From contig JAQWEU010000003.1 in NCBI GenBank assembly GCA_028704755.1, positions 1 to 39,835 of the forward strand: 39,835 nucleotides of DNA, read 5' to 3'. Below, piece after piece: positions 16,538 through 25,730 of the stretch. The stretch's first letter is position 1. Each line of letters begins with the position of its first letter. Both the position numbers and the translations under genes were made by a program. The notes under the pieces were generated by a model that was given only the letters and a program-made list of their open reading frames with translations, did no database searches and was not told the DNA's origin. The stretch comes from Minisyncoccota bacterium (GTDB taxonomy: Bacteria; Patescibacteriota; Minisyncoccia; Minisyncoccales; Minisyncoccaceae).

Positions 16538-17765
16538 TATCATCAAATATTTTCAATCAGCGTATATCAACCTGATCCATCAGAAGTCAAGGAGTTTTTT
16601 GACTATTTTTGCTATGGCAATAGGTATCGCATCTTTAGTAGTGATAATCACTGCTAGTGAGAATTTCAAAGGATCCATTACTAAGCAGTTGGATATCTAT
16701 AGTCCTAATTCGATAAATGTCGAGGTCAGAGTTCCTGGAAACAAGGGGGCGGCTGCCGCTACTTCAGGACTTAATATTACCACCTTTAAGAATTCAGACA
16801 TTGATGCGATAAAGAAAATAAAGAATGTCGATAAGGTCTACGGATACTTGACTGCTCAAGAAACGATAAAGCGCGAAGGAGAAAAGGAGAATGCTCTGAT
16901 CTTCGGTTATGGGGCTGAGGCGGGGGATATAGAGAAGATGGATTTCGTAAGGGGGAGATATTATACTGTAGAAGAAGAGAATTCTCTGAGTCCGGTAGTC
17001 GTCATAGGAAAAAAGATAAATGATAATTTCTTCGGAGATAATGATGCTATAAACCAGATAATATATGTCAAAGGAAAGCCTTATAGGGTTGTCGGAGTCT
17101 TAGCTAGTAAGGGAGCGAATTTCGGTTTCGATATGGATAAGGTCATATATATACCGGCAAAGGTGGTACAGAAGAAGATACTGGGAGTAGATTATGTCCT
17201 TGGAGCAATGATATCGACTGTTGATGCGAAGATGATCGATCAGACGAAAGAAGATATATTACAGGTCATGAGAGACAGGCATGAGATAGAAGATGAGAGC
17301 CGGGATGACTTCGAAGTCATGACCATGAAGGAAGCTTCCGATATGGTGAATACTGTGTTGTCTGGGATGACCTATTTCTTAATGGCTCTGGTGGGCATAT
17401 CTCTTTTAGTCGCAGGAGTCGGGATAACCAATATCATGTATGTGACAGTCATAGAGAGGACTTTTGAAATCGGATTGCGAATGGCAGTCGGAGCGAGGAA
17501 AGGCGATATATTGATGCAATTCATTGCTGAGACTATCATATTGACTTTTGCTGGCGGCGTTCTTGGAATATTGATGGGAGCTGGTATTGCTTATTTCATT
17601 TATTATTTAGCAATCGTCTTCAGTTTTTCTTGGTCTCCGATAATACCGTCATGGGTAATAGTCTTCTCATTGACATTTTCGACTTTTATCGGATTATTCT
17701 TCGGGGTATATCCTGCAAAGCTAGCATCTAATCTTGACCCTATAGATGCCATAAGGAAGGATTGA
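16530..17765 (+). CDS. MacB-like FtsX-type ABC permease 2
   Basis: I take ATG 16530 as the start (411 residues, MNNIIKYFQSAY), which overlaps the previous gene by 8 bp. A longer form from 16515 would overlap by 23 bp. The layout is the same as permease 1: an N-terminal helix (about 20-42), a MacB-type outer domain, and a C-terminal FtsX domain with TFEIGLRMAVGA and YPAKLASNLDPIDAI. Sequence identity with permease 1 is clearly partial, so the two are old paralogues. The gene ends the MacAB-like operon. No clear terminator is seen before the rubrerythrin promoter. Confidence 0.9.
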   Translation: MNNIIKYFQSAYINLIHQKSRSFLTIFAMAIGIASLVVIITASENFKGSITKQLDIYSPNSINVEVRVPGNKGAAAATSGLNITTFKNSDIDAIKKIKNVDKVYGYLTAQETIKREGEKENALIFGYGAEAGDIEKMDFVRGRYYTVEEENSLSPVVVIGKKINDNFFGDNDAINQIIYVKGKPYRVVGVLASKGANFGFDMDKVIYIPAKVVQKKILGVDYVLGAMISTVDAKMIDQTKEDILQVMRDRHEIEDESRDDFEVMTMKEASDMVNTVLSGMTYFLMALVGISLLVAGVGITNIMYVTVIERTFEIGLRMAVGARKGDILMQFIAETIILTFAGGVLGILMGAGIAYFIYYLAIVFSFSWSPIIPSWVIVFSLTFSTFIGLFFGVYPAKLASNLDPIDAIRKD

Positions 17766-17769
17766 TGAA

Positions 17770-17798
17770 TTGCTTTAATCGTCAAACATTGGTATCAT
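17770..17798 (+). promoter_or_regulatory. Promoter of the rubrerythrin gene
   Basis: TTGCTT (17770-17775), a 17-bp spacer and an extended -10 TGG-TATCAT (17793-17798) lie 33 bp before the ATG at 17832. A TATAAT at 17803-17808 is an alternative -10 without a good -35. Confidence 0.55.
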
Positions 17799-17831
17799 AT
17801 TATATAATAATAATTTAAGAGATATATAAAT

Positions 17832-18416
17832 ATGGAAAAAACATTACATAATTTAGCCCAAGCCTTCACTGGCGAGAGCCAGGCAAGGAATAGGTATACG
17901 TTCTATGCGAAGATCGCAAGGACTGAGGGGTATGAGAAGATCGCAGAAGTCTTCCTATTGACTGCTGACCAAGAAAAGACACATGCTCATTGGCTGATGA
18001 AAATGATAAATTCATTGAAGGCTAGATCCGGTCAGAATGATCTGACAATGAAAGTAGAAGCAGAGGTTCCGACAGTCCATGGAACAACAATGGAAAATCT
18101 TGATGCTGCGATAAGTGGAGAGAATCATGAGTACACTTCGATGTATCCTGAATTCGCAAGAGTCGCAGAGGAAGAGGGGCTTCCAGAAGTCGCTGCAAGA
18201 TTAAGAGCCATAGCTAAGGCTGAGGAGCATCATGAGGAAAGGTATAAGAAGATATTGGAACAATTAAAAGCTGGGACATTATTCAAGAAGGATGAGGAGG
18301 TGTGCTGGGTGTGTCGAGAATGTGGATATCAATATGTTGGATCAGAGCCACCTGCACTGTGTCCATCTTGCGATCATCCAACAGCTTTTTATGAGAAAAA
18401 GTGCGAAGAATTCTAA
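17832..18416 (+). CDS. Rubrerythrin
   Basis: This 194-residue protein has the normal length and both domains. A ferritin-like four-helix bundle (about 1-145) carries the diiron ligands in ExxxR/ExxH-type motifs ([43 protein letters not shown]). A C-terminal rubredoxin domain (about 154-194) has two Cys pairs ([10 protein letters not shown] and CPSCDHP). Rubrerythrins reduce hydrogen peroxide in the cytoplasm of anaerobes and microaerobes, using electrons passed through the rubredoxin site. The gene forms its own transcription unit, with a promoter at 17770-17798 and a terminator at 18422-18445. It suggests an anaerobic or low-oxygen lifestyle with some oxidative stress. Confidence 0.97.
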   Translation: MEKTLHNLAQAFTGESQARNRYTFYAKIARTEGYEKIAEVFLLTADQEKTHAHWLMKMINSLKARSGQNDLTMKVEAEVPTVHGTTMENLDAAISGENHEYTSMYPEFARVAEEEGLPEVAARLRAIAKAEEHHEERYKKILEQLKAGTLFKKDEEVCWVCRECGYQYVGSEPPALCPSCDHPTAFYEKKCEEF

Positions 18417-18421
18417 GAAAG

Positions 18422-18445
18422 AATCCCTTTTAAAAGGGATTTTTT
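18422..18445 (+). terminator. Intrinsic terminator after rubrerythrin
   Basis: A perfect 20-bp palindrome (18422-18441, arms AATCCCTTTT and its complement) runs into a T-stretch ending at 18445. Confidence 0.85.
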
Positions 18446-18450
18446 GTTTC

Positions 18451-18479
18451 TTGAGATTAATGAGAATGTTTGCTATCAT
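18451..18479 (+). promoter_or_regulatory. Promoter of the VanW-type gene
   Basis: TTGAGA (18451-18456), a 17-bp spacer and an extended -10 TGC-TATCAT (18474-18479) lie 35 bp before the ATG at 18515. Confidence 0.6.
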
Positions 18480-18514
18480 ATTATCAATAACATATTAATC
18501 ATAGTCGAATCATT

Positions 18515-20290
18515 ATGATCTTCCGTAAAAAACGAAAGAGCGTCTTCAAAATAATCTATCTTATCTTTAGCTACCTAGTCATCATATTTTCGGCGATTTT
18601 TTCATTCTATGTCTATTGCGAGGTCAATTACAAGGATAGGATATTGCCAAATGTCTATGCAGGAAAGGTGGATCTTTCGAATAAGACTGTCGAAGAGGCT
18701 AGAAAGCTCATCAACCAGAAGATAGATGTTTTTAATCTAGAGGGGATAGTGTTCAATAATTCTAAGAAGATATATATCTATCCAGTAGAGTCTTCCTCTT
18801 CTGGAGAAATATTGAATTACTTGGTGTTTTTCGACATGGAAGAAGCTCTTAGTAATTCCATGAAAATCGGACATTCCGGGAATGTCGTATCTGATTATCT
18901 AGCAAGGCTGAGATCGATACTGTTCAGGAGTAAAGAAGTCAATTATCTGTCCGTTAAGGTAGACCATGAGAAAATATTGGAAAGGATCGAGAAGGAGCTA
19001 TCAGAATATAGGTCATATAATGCTTATTATTATGTCGATGATAATGGGGAATTGAAGGTACATAAAGAGGTTGTCGGCAAGAAATTCGATTATGATTTCA
19101 AGTCATTGGAGGATAATCTGAGATCCTTGAATTTTTCAGGAATGAATCTTTCAGCAGCAAAGCATGTTCCTGAGGTAGTCGAGAGAGATTGTCTCGATAA
19201 GAAAGGGGAGTTAGAAAATATGTTGAGTCATTCGCCGATCTATATGGTTTATAAAGGAGAGAATTGGGAAATAGAAAAAAGGGATCTAGTGAGCTGGGTC
19301 GAGCTATCGAAGACCGATAAGGGGTTTTCTTTTAAGATAAACAAGGATAAAGTCACTTCATATATCAAAGAAAATGTATCGATTGCGATCGATATCCCTC
19401 CGCAACCTCCTGAATTCAGTATTGAGAATGGCAAATTGAAGGATTTCAAGCCTGGAAAGGATGGATTAGAAGTTGATATAGAAAAGATGGTTGGTAATCT
19501 GAGCCAGTTCTTCGTCGGTCAGAATCGCTTCGAGATCGAGATGAAAAAAGCTCGTCAGGTAGCGGAGATGGATAGTAGTGAAGGGGATTTTTCGGGAATA
19601 AAGGAAATAATAGGAGAGTACTCCCTTTCCTTCGCTGGCTCCAGTGCGAGCAGGATGAAGAATATTAAGAATGGGGCGAGTAAGATAAGCGGAGCAATAA
19701 TAAAGCCTGGGGAAGAGTTTTCTACAGTAAAGCTCTTGAGCCCTATTGATATTAGCAATGGTTATGCGAAGGAAGCGGTGATCAACGGAGGGGCAATAAC
19801 CTATGAAGTCGGTGGAGGGCTTTGTCAATTAAGCACTACTTTATTCAGGACTATCCTGAATACGGGATTGCCGATTACCATGAGGAAGAACCATACTTAC
19901 GATATGTCGTACTATCTGCCCGTCGGAGTGGATGCAGCAATCTATGATCCATCTCCTGATTTCAAGTTCCTTAACGATACAGGTAATAACATCCTTGTTG
20001 TCGCTTGGGTAGATGGAGTAAAATTGAACATGCAGGTCTGGGGAGTGAGAGACGGGAGAATGGTCCAGAGGACTGATCCTGTAAGGTATAATATCTCAAG
20101 GCCGGGAGCTGCTAAGATAATTCCTAGCAGTAGCCTAGCGAAAGGGGTTACCCAGTGCAGTTATGCTTCGTATATCGGGTCTGATACATACTTCGATTAT
20201 ACAGTCACTTATTCGGATGGAACGAAGAAAGAGTCCCGTTTTTCATCTCATTATGCTCCTCGTAGGGGAATATGCTATGTAGGAATATAA
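18515..20290 (+). CDS. VanW family protein with putative peptidoglycan-binding domains
   Basis: The 591-residue protein has a basic N terminus and one membrane helix (about 10-35), then an extracellular part. Two regions resemble the PG_binding_4 domains usually paired with VanW: about 45-200 (LPNVYAGKVDLSNKT) and about 215-345. The VanW domain covers about 365-515, with typical blocks at ASRMKNI, PGEEFS, GGGLCQLSTTLF and YDPSPDFKFLND. A C-terminal stretch of about 70 residues completes it. VanW proteins are envelope proteins found in some glycopeptide-resistance clusters and in many Firmicutes and CPR genomes. Their reaction is not established. The gene is a single unit, ahead of the uvrB promoter. 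A D,D-carboxypeptidase of the VanY type is encoded a few genes downstream. Confidence 0.92.
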   Translation: MIFRKKRKSVFKIIYLIFSYLVIIFSAIFSFYVYCEVNYKDRILPNVYAGKVDLSNKTVEEARKLINQKIDVFNLEGIVFNNSKKIYIYPVESSSSGEILNYLVFFDMEEALSNSMKIGHSGNVVSDYLARLRSILFRSKEVNYLSVKVDHEKILERIEKELSEYRSYNAYYYVDDNGELKVHKEVVGKKFDYDFKSLEDNLRSLNFSGMNLSAAKHVPEVVERDCLDKKGELENMLSHSPIYMVYKGENWEIEKRDLVSWVELSKTDKGFSFKINKDKVTSYIKENVSIAIDIPPQPPEFSIENGKLKDFKPGKDGLEVDIEKMVGNLSQFFVGQNRFEIEMKKARQVAEMDSSEGDFSGIKEIIGEYSLSFAGSSASRMKNIKNGASKISGAIIKPGEEFSTVKLLSPIDISNGYAKEAVINGGAITYEVGGGLCQLSTTLFRTILNTGLPITMRKNHTYDMSYYLPVGVDAAIYDPSPDFKFLNDTGNNILVVAWVDGVKLNMQVWGVRDGRMVQRTDPVRYNISRPGAAKIIPSSSLAKGVTQCSYASYIGSDTYFDYTVTYSDGTKKESRFSSHYAPRRGICYVGI

Positions 20291-20295
20291 TATTC

Positions 20296-20323
20296 TTGCA
20301 AAAAGATTATAAAATGGTAATAT
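20296..20323 (+). promoter_or_regulatory. Promoter of the uvrB operon; near-leaderless
   Basis: TTGCAA (20296-20301), a 16-bp spacer and an extended -10 TGG-TAATAT (20318-20323) predict a transcription start near 20330, only about 3 nt before the uvrB ATG at 20333. A TAAAAT at 20310-20315 is an alternative -10 without a matching -35. Confidence 0.5.
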
Positions 20324-20332
20324 GAATTACCT

Positions 20333-22348
20333 ATGGATTTTGAATTGAAAGCAAAGATGTCGCCTAAAGGCGATCAGCCTAAGGCGATTAAGGAATTGGT
20401 TGACGGGTGGAACAAAGGTTTTAATAGGCAGACATTATTAGGAGTGACTGGTTCGGGAAAAACCTTTACCATCGCTAATGCCATAGCACATATCCAGAAG
20501 CCGACTCTGGTGATTTCGCATAACAAGACTTTAGCAGCTCAATTGTGCAATGAATTCAGGGAATTCTTTCCTGATAATGCAGTAGAGTACTTCGTCAGTT
20601 ATTATGATTATTACCAACCTGAGACTTATATGGTCAATTCTGATACATATATTGAAAAGGAAGCTCAGATAAACGAAGAGATAGACCGATTGAGGCACGC
20701 ATGCACTCAAGCCTTGATGACGAGGAAGGACGTAATAATAGTCGCTTCCGTTTCTTGTATTTATGGCTTAGGGTCTCCTGAGCAGTATAAGAGCATCATC
20801 CTTACTCTAGAGAGAGGGCAGATGATAAACAGGCAGGAGCTAGCGAGGAGATTGATCGATATGCAATTCGAGAGGACTAATGCTGACCTGTTATTGGGTA
20901 CATTCCGTCTACATGGACAAGTGTTGGAGATAATGCCAGTGAATGCGAAGCATATCTATAGATTCGTCATATCTGATAGGATAGAGTCGATCGAGATAAT
21001 CGATGCGATAAGGAAGAATATTCTGGAAGAGATAAAAGAGGTCAATATCTTCCCTGCTAAGCACTATGTGATAAATGAGGCAATAAGGGATGGTGCATTG
21101 GAAATGATAAGAAAGGAACTGGAAGAAAGGTTAGAGTATTTCAAGAAAGAAGACAAGGTCTTGGAGTATGAAAGATTGAAACGTAGGGTGAATTATGACT
21201 TGGAATTGATCCAGAATATCGGCTATTGCCAAGGAATAGAAAACTATTCACGTCATTTCGATGGAAGGAAAGCAGGGGAGCCTCCATTCACCTTGATGGA
21301 TTATTTCAAGGAGAATGGTGAGTATATGGTAGTGATAGATGAGTCTCATGTGACTTTGCCACAGATAAGGGCGATGTATAATGGTGATAAGGCAAGGAAG
21401 GGCTCATTGATCGATTATGGATTCAGACTGCCAAGTGCTTATGACAATAGACCTCTTAAGTATGTTGAATTCGAGGATCTGGCAAAGAAGATCATATATG
21501 TTTCGGCTACTCCTAATGAAGTGGAAATCAATCAGAGTGATCAGATAGTCGAACAGATCGTAAGACCGACTGGGCTAGTTGATCCGGAAGTAGTAATAAG
21601 GCCTGTGACCCAAACGAAAGACAGTCTGTCCCAGATAGATGATCTAGTCGAGCGAGTAAATGATCAAGTGAAGAAGAAGGAGAGGACCTTGGTCACGACA
21701 TTGACCAAGAGGATGGCAGAGGATCTGACTGATCATTTGGAGAAGAGGGGGATAAAAGTGAAATATTTACATAGCGACATAAAGACATTGGAGAGGATAG
21801 AGATAATAACTGAACTGAGGAAGGGGAATGTCGATGTCATCGTGGGGGTCAATCTCTTGAGAGAGGGATTGGATATTCCAGAAGTTTCCTTGGTGGCAAT
21901 ACTAGATGCTGATAAGGAAGGATTCCTGAGGAATGAGACAAGCCTTATTCAGACAATAGGAAGAGCTGCAAGAAATTCCAATGGAAGAGTAGTCCTTTAT
22001 GCTGATCGCCTGACCGATTCTATCAAGCGGGCAGTGAAAGAGACGGATAGGAGGAGGGCTATCCAAACGAAGTATAATGAGGAAAATGGAATAACTCCTA
22101 CTACCATTGAAAAGAATATCAAGAACATACTAGAAGAGTTCGGCTTGAGCGTAAAAGGAACGAAGAAGAAAAGGTTCGTAGAAGAAATATTGAAGATGGA
22201 TATGATCGGAGATACTAGACCGCTCAAGGAGATAATCAAGGATAAGAAGGTTAAGATGAAAGAAGCAGCTGAAAGTTTGGAATTCGAATTAGCTGCTATC
22301 TTGAGAGATGAGATCCATCAATTAGAAAAAGAATTAAAGAAAAAATAA
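20333..22348 (+). CDS. uvrB: UvrB, excinuclease ABC subunit B
   Basis: The 671-residue protein is full length. It has Walker A GVTGSGKT (from 37), the damage-probing beta hairpin region YYDYYQPE, and helicase motifs including the DESH box (VIDESHVTLPQ) and the C-terminal arginine motif (QTIGRAARN). A C-terminal UVR domain (about 630-671) contacts UvrC. UvrB is loaded by UvrA at damaged DNA and then recruits UvrC for incision. uvrA follows with one base between the genes, and uvrC lies further down the same unit. Confidence 0.98.
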   Translation: MDFELKAKMSPKGDQPKAIKELVDGWNKGFNRQTLLGVTGSGKTFTIANAIAHIQKPTLVISHNKTLAAQLCNEFREFFPDNAVEYFVSYYDYYQPETYMVNSDTYIEKEAQINEEIDRLRHACTQALMTRKDVIIVASVSCIYGLGSPEQYKSIILTLERGQMINRQELARRLIDMQFERTNADLLLGTFRLHGQVLEIMPVNAKHIYRFVISDRIESIEIIDAIRKNILEEIKEVNIFPAKHYVINEAIRDGALEMIRKELEERLEYFKKEDKVLEYERLKRRVNYDLELIQNIGYCQGIENYSRHFDGRKAGEPPFTLMDYFKENGEYMVVIDESHVTLPQIRAMYNGDKARKGSLIDYGFRLPSAYDNRPLKYVEFEDLAKKIIYVSATPNEVEINQSDQIVEQIVRPTGLVDPEVVIRPVTQTKDSLSQIDDLVERVNDQVKKKERTLVTTLTKRMAEDLTDHLEKRGIKVKYLHSDIKTLERIEIITELRKGNVDVIVGVNLLREGLDIPEVSLVAILDADKEGFLRNETSLIQTIGRAARNSNGRVVLYADRLTDSIKRAVKETDRRRAIQTKYNEENGITPTTIEKNIKNILEEFGLSVKGTKKKRFVEEILKMDMIGDTRPLKEIIKDKKVKMKEAAESLEFELAAILRDEIHQLEKELKKK

Positions 22349-22349
22349 T

Positions 22350-24905
22350 ATGCAAGATAAGATAATCATCAAAGGGGCAAGGGAACATAATCTGAAGAAC
22401 GTAAACTTGGAATTGCCAAGGAACAAGATGGTGGTATTTACAGGTCTTTCTGGCTCAGGGAAATCTAGTCTTGCTTTCGATACTATTTTTGCCGAGGGAC
22501 AGAGAAGGTACATAGAGTCACTTTCCTCATATGCCAGACAATTTTTAGGCGGTATGCAAAAGCCTGATGTCGATGATATCCAAGGCTTGTCTCCAGCAAT
22601 ATCCATCAGTCAGAAAGCCCATAGTTCCAATCCAAGATCTACTGTTGCGACGATAACGGAGGTCTATGACTATCTGAGGGTGCTGTTCGCAAGAATAGGA
22701 AGGCCATATTGTCCTGATTGTAATATACCGATCGAGAAGATGACGATCGATGAGATAAGAGAGAAAGTAATATCTACTCTGAAAGAGAAAAATATGGATG
22801 GTCCTTTATTGATACTTTCACCGATAGTGAGAGGAAGGAAAGGAGAGTATTATCAGATGCTCCAGGACATATATGAGTCTGGCTATCTGGAAATAAGGTT
22901 GGATGGGAAGATGAAGAGTCTGAGAGAGAGAGTCGATATGGAAAAGAATAAGAAGCATACTATCGAGATAGTGATCGATAAGATATATTTTTCCCAGGTA
23001 GATGATGATTTCGAATTCAGGCTCAATGAGTCGATAGAGAATGCTATCGATATGTCAAACAGCTTATGTTCGGTGATATATCCTGATGAGGAGGAGAAGA
23101 TATTCAGTACTGAGTATTCTTGTCCTAAGTGCGGTTTCAGTTTTCCTGAAATCGAGCCAAGACTTTTCAGTTTCAATAGTCCTTATGGTTTTTGTGAAGA
23201 ATGCCATGGACTTGGAACCGAGAGCCTATTCAGTGAAAAACCTTGTCCTGTCTGTCAGGGGAAGAGATTGAGCAAGAATGCTCTGAGCGTTAGGATCGAT
23301 GATAAGAATATTTATGAAATCACTGAATTCGATATCGATAGGGCTATTAGTTTCTTCATCCAGCTCGATGAAAAAATGAGAAAGAAGGAGAAGGAGATCG
23401 CTGAAATAATCCTTAATGAGATAAGGAATAGATTGAGTTTCATGATGAGTGTGGGATTACATTATATCAATCTGAACAGGATGGCAGGAACCTTGTCCGG
23501 AGGAGAATCTCAGAGAATAAGGTTAGCTTCACAAGTAGGAACTAAGTTAGTAGGAGCCTTGTACGTACTCGATGAGCCGACGATCGGACTACATCAGAGA
23601 GATAATGAGATGCTAGTCAAGACACTTAGGAATCTTTGTGATGCAGGTAACAGTATCATTGTCGTAGAACATGATGAGGATACTATCTTGGCAAGTGATT
23701 GGTTAGTCGATTTCGGTCCGAAGGCTGGAAAGCATGGAGGCGAGGTGGTGTATTCTGGAACTTTGGATAATCTATTATCGAATAAGGATGAAAAAGTAAT
23801 ATTCGATTGCAAGACATCGGGAAGCCCTAAGAAGTCGTTGACAGGAAAATATCTAAGAGGGGAAGAGTTGATTGAGATCCCTGAGAAGAGGAGGAAAGTC
23901 GATGATGAGACTTTGAAGATAAAGGTAGTCAAGGCCAATGAGAACAATCTTAAAAATCTAAGCGTTGACATACCCTTAGGAAGATTTGTCTGCCTGACAG
24001 GAGTTTCTGGTTCTGGAAAATCGACCCTGATGAACAATGTGATCAATAGTTACATAACGGGGAAGATAAATCATTTTAAGAGAGATATAAAGGTTGAGGA
24101 GATAAAAAATGTCGAGTATATCGATAAGATAATAAGGATAGATCAGTCTCCGATAGGAAGGACTCCGAGATCCAATCCAGCGACTTATACCAAAGTATTC
24201 GATGAGATAAGGGAGATATACTCCATGACGCCCGAGGCGAAGATGAGGGGGTATAAGAGTGGAAGGTTCAGTTTCAATATGCCTGGTGGGAGGTGCGAGA
24301 ATTGCCAGGGAAAAGGGACTTTAGAGATTGAGATGCATTTTCTTCCTAGCGTGGAAATAGTCTGTGATGTGTGTAAGGGGAGGAGGTTCAATAGGGAAAC
24401 ATTATCTGTTCATTATAAAGGGAAGAATATCTCTGACGTATTGGATATGACAATAGAGGATGCTGAAGCTTTTTTCAAGGATATACCCTTCATACATGAC
24501 AAGCTGAAGGTATTGAATGAAGTAGGGTTAGGCTATCTGACACTGGGACAGCCTGCTACTACTCTTTCAGGAGGGGAATCACAAAGAGTAAAATTGAGCA
24601 AGGAATTATCAAAGCATGGAACGACTAGGACCCTTTATCTCTTAGACGAACCGACAACTGGATTACATTATGACGATATCAAGAAATTAGTATTATTGTT
24701 ACAGAGACTAGTCTCGCAAGGTAATACTGTCTTAGTGATAGAGCATAATCTTGATTTCATAAAATGTGCTGATTGGATAGTCGATCTCGGACCAGAAGGA
24801 GGGGATCTGGGTGGGCAATTGATGGCTCAAGGATCTCCAGAAGAGATCGCCCAAAGGGATACTTGGACTGGAAAATATTTGAGGCGAGTATTAAAAAAGA
24901 AATAG
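22350..24905 (+). CDS. uvrA: UvrA, excinuclease ABC subunit A, shortened
   Basis: The 851-residue damage sensor carries both ABC modules: Walker A motifs GLSGSGKSS and GVSGSGKST, two LSGGESQR signatures, and Walker B with LDEPTIGLH and LDEPTTGLH. Zinc module 1 has Cys258, Cys261, Cys282 and Cys285. The second has CENC and CDVC. The protein is about 90 residues shorter than the usual ~940. Only nine residues separate GLG (287-289) from CPVCQGKRL (from 299), where E. coli UvrA has a segment of roughly 85-95 residues. The reading frame is intact around the gap, so this is a true deletion, not a frameshift. UvrA works as a dimer that scans DNA and loads UvrB. Confidence 0.97.
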   Translation: MQDKIIIKGAREHNLKNVNLELPRNKMVVFTGLSGSGKSSLAFDTIFAEGQRRYIESLSSYARQFLGGMQKPDVDDIQGLSPAISISQKAHSSNPRSTVATITEVYDYLRVLFARIGRPYCPDCNIPIEKMTIDEIREKVISTLKEKNMDGPLLILSPIVRGRKGEYYQMLQDIYESGYLEIRLDGKMKSLRERVDMEKNKKHTIEIVIDKIYFSQVDDDFEFRLNESIENAIDMSNSLCSVIYPDEEEKIFSTEYSCPKCGFSFPEIEPRLFSFNSPYGFCEECHGLGTESLFSEKPCPVCQGKRLSKNALSVRIDDKNIYEITEFDIDRAISFFIQLDEKMRKKEKEIAEIILNEIRNRLSFMMSVGLHYINLNRMAGTLSGGESQRIRLASQVGTKLVGALYVLDEPTIGLHQRDNEMLVKTLRNLCDAGNSIIVVEHDEDTILASDWLVDFGPKAGKHGGEVVYSGTLDNLLSNKDEKVIFDCKTSGSPKKSLTGKYLRGEELIEIPEKRRKVDDETLKIKVVKANENNLKNLSVDIPLGRFVCLTGVSGSGKSTLMNNVINSYITGKINHFKRDIKVEEIKNVEYIDKIIRIDQSPIGRTPRSNPATYTKVFDEIREIYSMTPEAKMRGYKSGRFSFNMPGGRCENCQGKGTLEIEMHFLPSVEIVCDVCKGRRFNRETLSVHYKGKNISDVLDMTIEDAEAFFKDIPFIHDKLKVLNEVGLGYLTLGQPATTLSGGESQRVKLSKELSKHGTTRTLYLLDEPTTGLHYDDIKKLVLLLQRLVSQGNTVLVIEHNLDFIKCADWIVDLGPEGGDLGGQLMAQGSPEEIAQRDTWTGKYLRRVLKKK

Positions 24906-24916
24906 ATCCAATCTAT

Positions 24917-25729
24917 ATGAACATAGTGAAAACATTAAAAATCATATCGTTATCAATAATACTGTACTTGGTGGTATTCGTATGTGATATTTTTTATTTT
25001 CCTATTTCATATAATAAATTAGATTTTCCTCAGAGGACGATAGTCAATTCAATAAATACTAGTTGGGATGGGAAGGTCAAGAGCGTTCCTGCAGAAGAAC
25101 AAGGACTTGTCAGCCAGGATGAGTTGATGAAGTCTCTGAATTTCCTAGAAAGGAGATTCGTCGATAGGGTATTTGCAATCGATCCTAAGGTACTTGGTTT
25201 CAAGGGAGATTTCTTTTCAAAAGAAATCCCTTCTGATCTGGTCAAGGTGCTTGATAAGGAGATCAAGCTCGGAGATGTCGATGTCGGTATAAATTACTTG
25301 CCTCAAGCGGTTTTTGATGATTATTCATCAATGAATGAAAAGATGGAAAAGGATATCAATAAGGAATTGTTCGTCGAGTCTGGATATCGATCTCCTGGGT
25401 ATCAAGCTTATTTATTCTTTTATTATCTTCCTGAGAATAATTATTCCTTGATGGAAAATTCTAAATGGCTGACAATGCCTGGGTATAGTGAGCATAATTC
25501 CCAGAATACAGCAATCGACTTCATAAGTGCTGATGGGATAGATGGAGATGCGGGAGAACAGACGATCGATGATTTCATGCGATTGGAGGAGTATAAGTGG
25601 CTTGAGAACAATGCGATGGAATATAATTTCTATCTTTCTTATCCAGAGAATAATCCATATGGAATATCTTTCGAGCCATGGCATTGGCATTGGGAAAAGA
25701 AAATTGATATAATCAATGATAATAAGTAA
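24917..25729 (+). CDS. VanY-type D,D-carboxypeptidase, membrane-anchored
   Basis: I start at ATG 24917 (270 residues, MNIVKTLKII). An upstream ATG in this frame (24773) lies inside uvrA and is unlikely. An N-terminal helix (about 5-25) anchors the protein. The catalytic LAS-type domain (about 150-265) has ESGYRS, the zinc-ligand stretch SEHNSQNTAID (His193, Asp201) and EPWHWHW (Glu253, His256). Such enzymes remove the terminal D-Ala from peptidoglycan stem peptides outside the membrane. His193 and Asp201 are eight residues apart, whereas the usual SxHxxGxAxD has seven, and the Gly is missing, so activity should be checked. The gene sits 11 bp after uvrA and 1 bp before the P-type ATPase, inside the repair operon. 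Confidence 0.88.
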   Translation: MNIVKTLKIISLSIILYLVVFVCDIFYFPISYNKLDFPQRTIVNSINTSWDGKVKSVPAEEQGLVSQDELMKSLNFLERRFVDRVFAIDPKVLGFKGDFFSKEIPSDLVKVLDKEIKLGDVDVGINYLPQAVFDDYSSMNEKMEKDINKELFVESGYRSPGYQAYLFFYYLPENNYSLMENSKWLTMPGYSEHNSQNTAIDFISADGIDGDAGEQTIDDFMRLEEYKWLENNAMEYNFYLSYPENNPYGISFEPWHWHWEKKIDIINDNK

Positions 25730-25730
25730 T

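Noticed and set aside
18292-18498. 68-codon + strand ORF over the end of rubrerythrin
   Set aside because: It covers the rubredoxin Cys motifs in a different frame and runs through the terminator at 18422-18445.
24773-24916. Longer N terminus of the VanY-type protein
   Set aside because: It would lie inside uvrA and put 48 charged residues before an evident membrane anchor.
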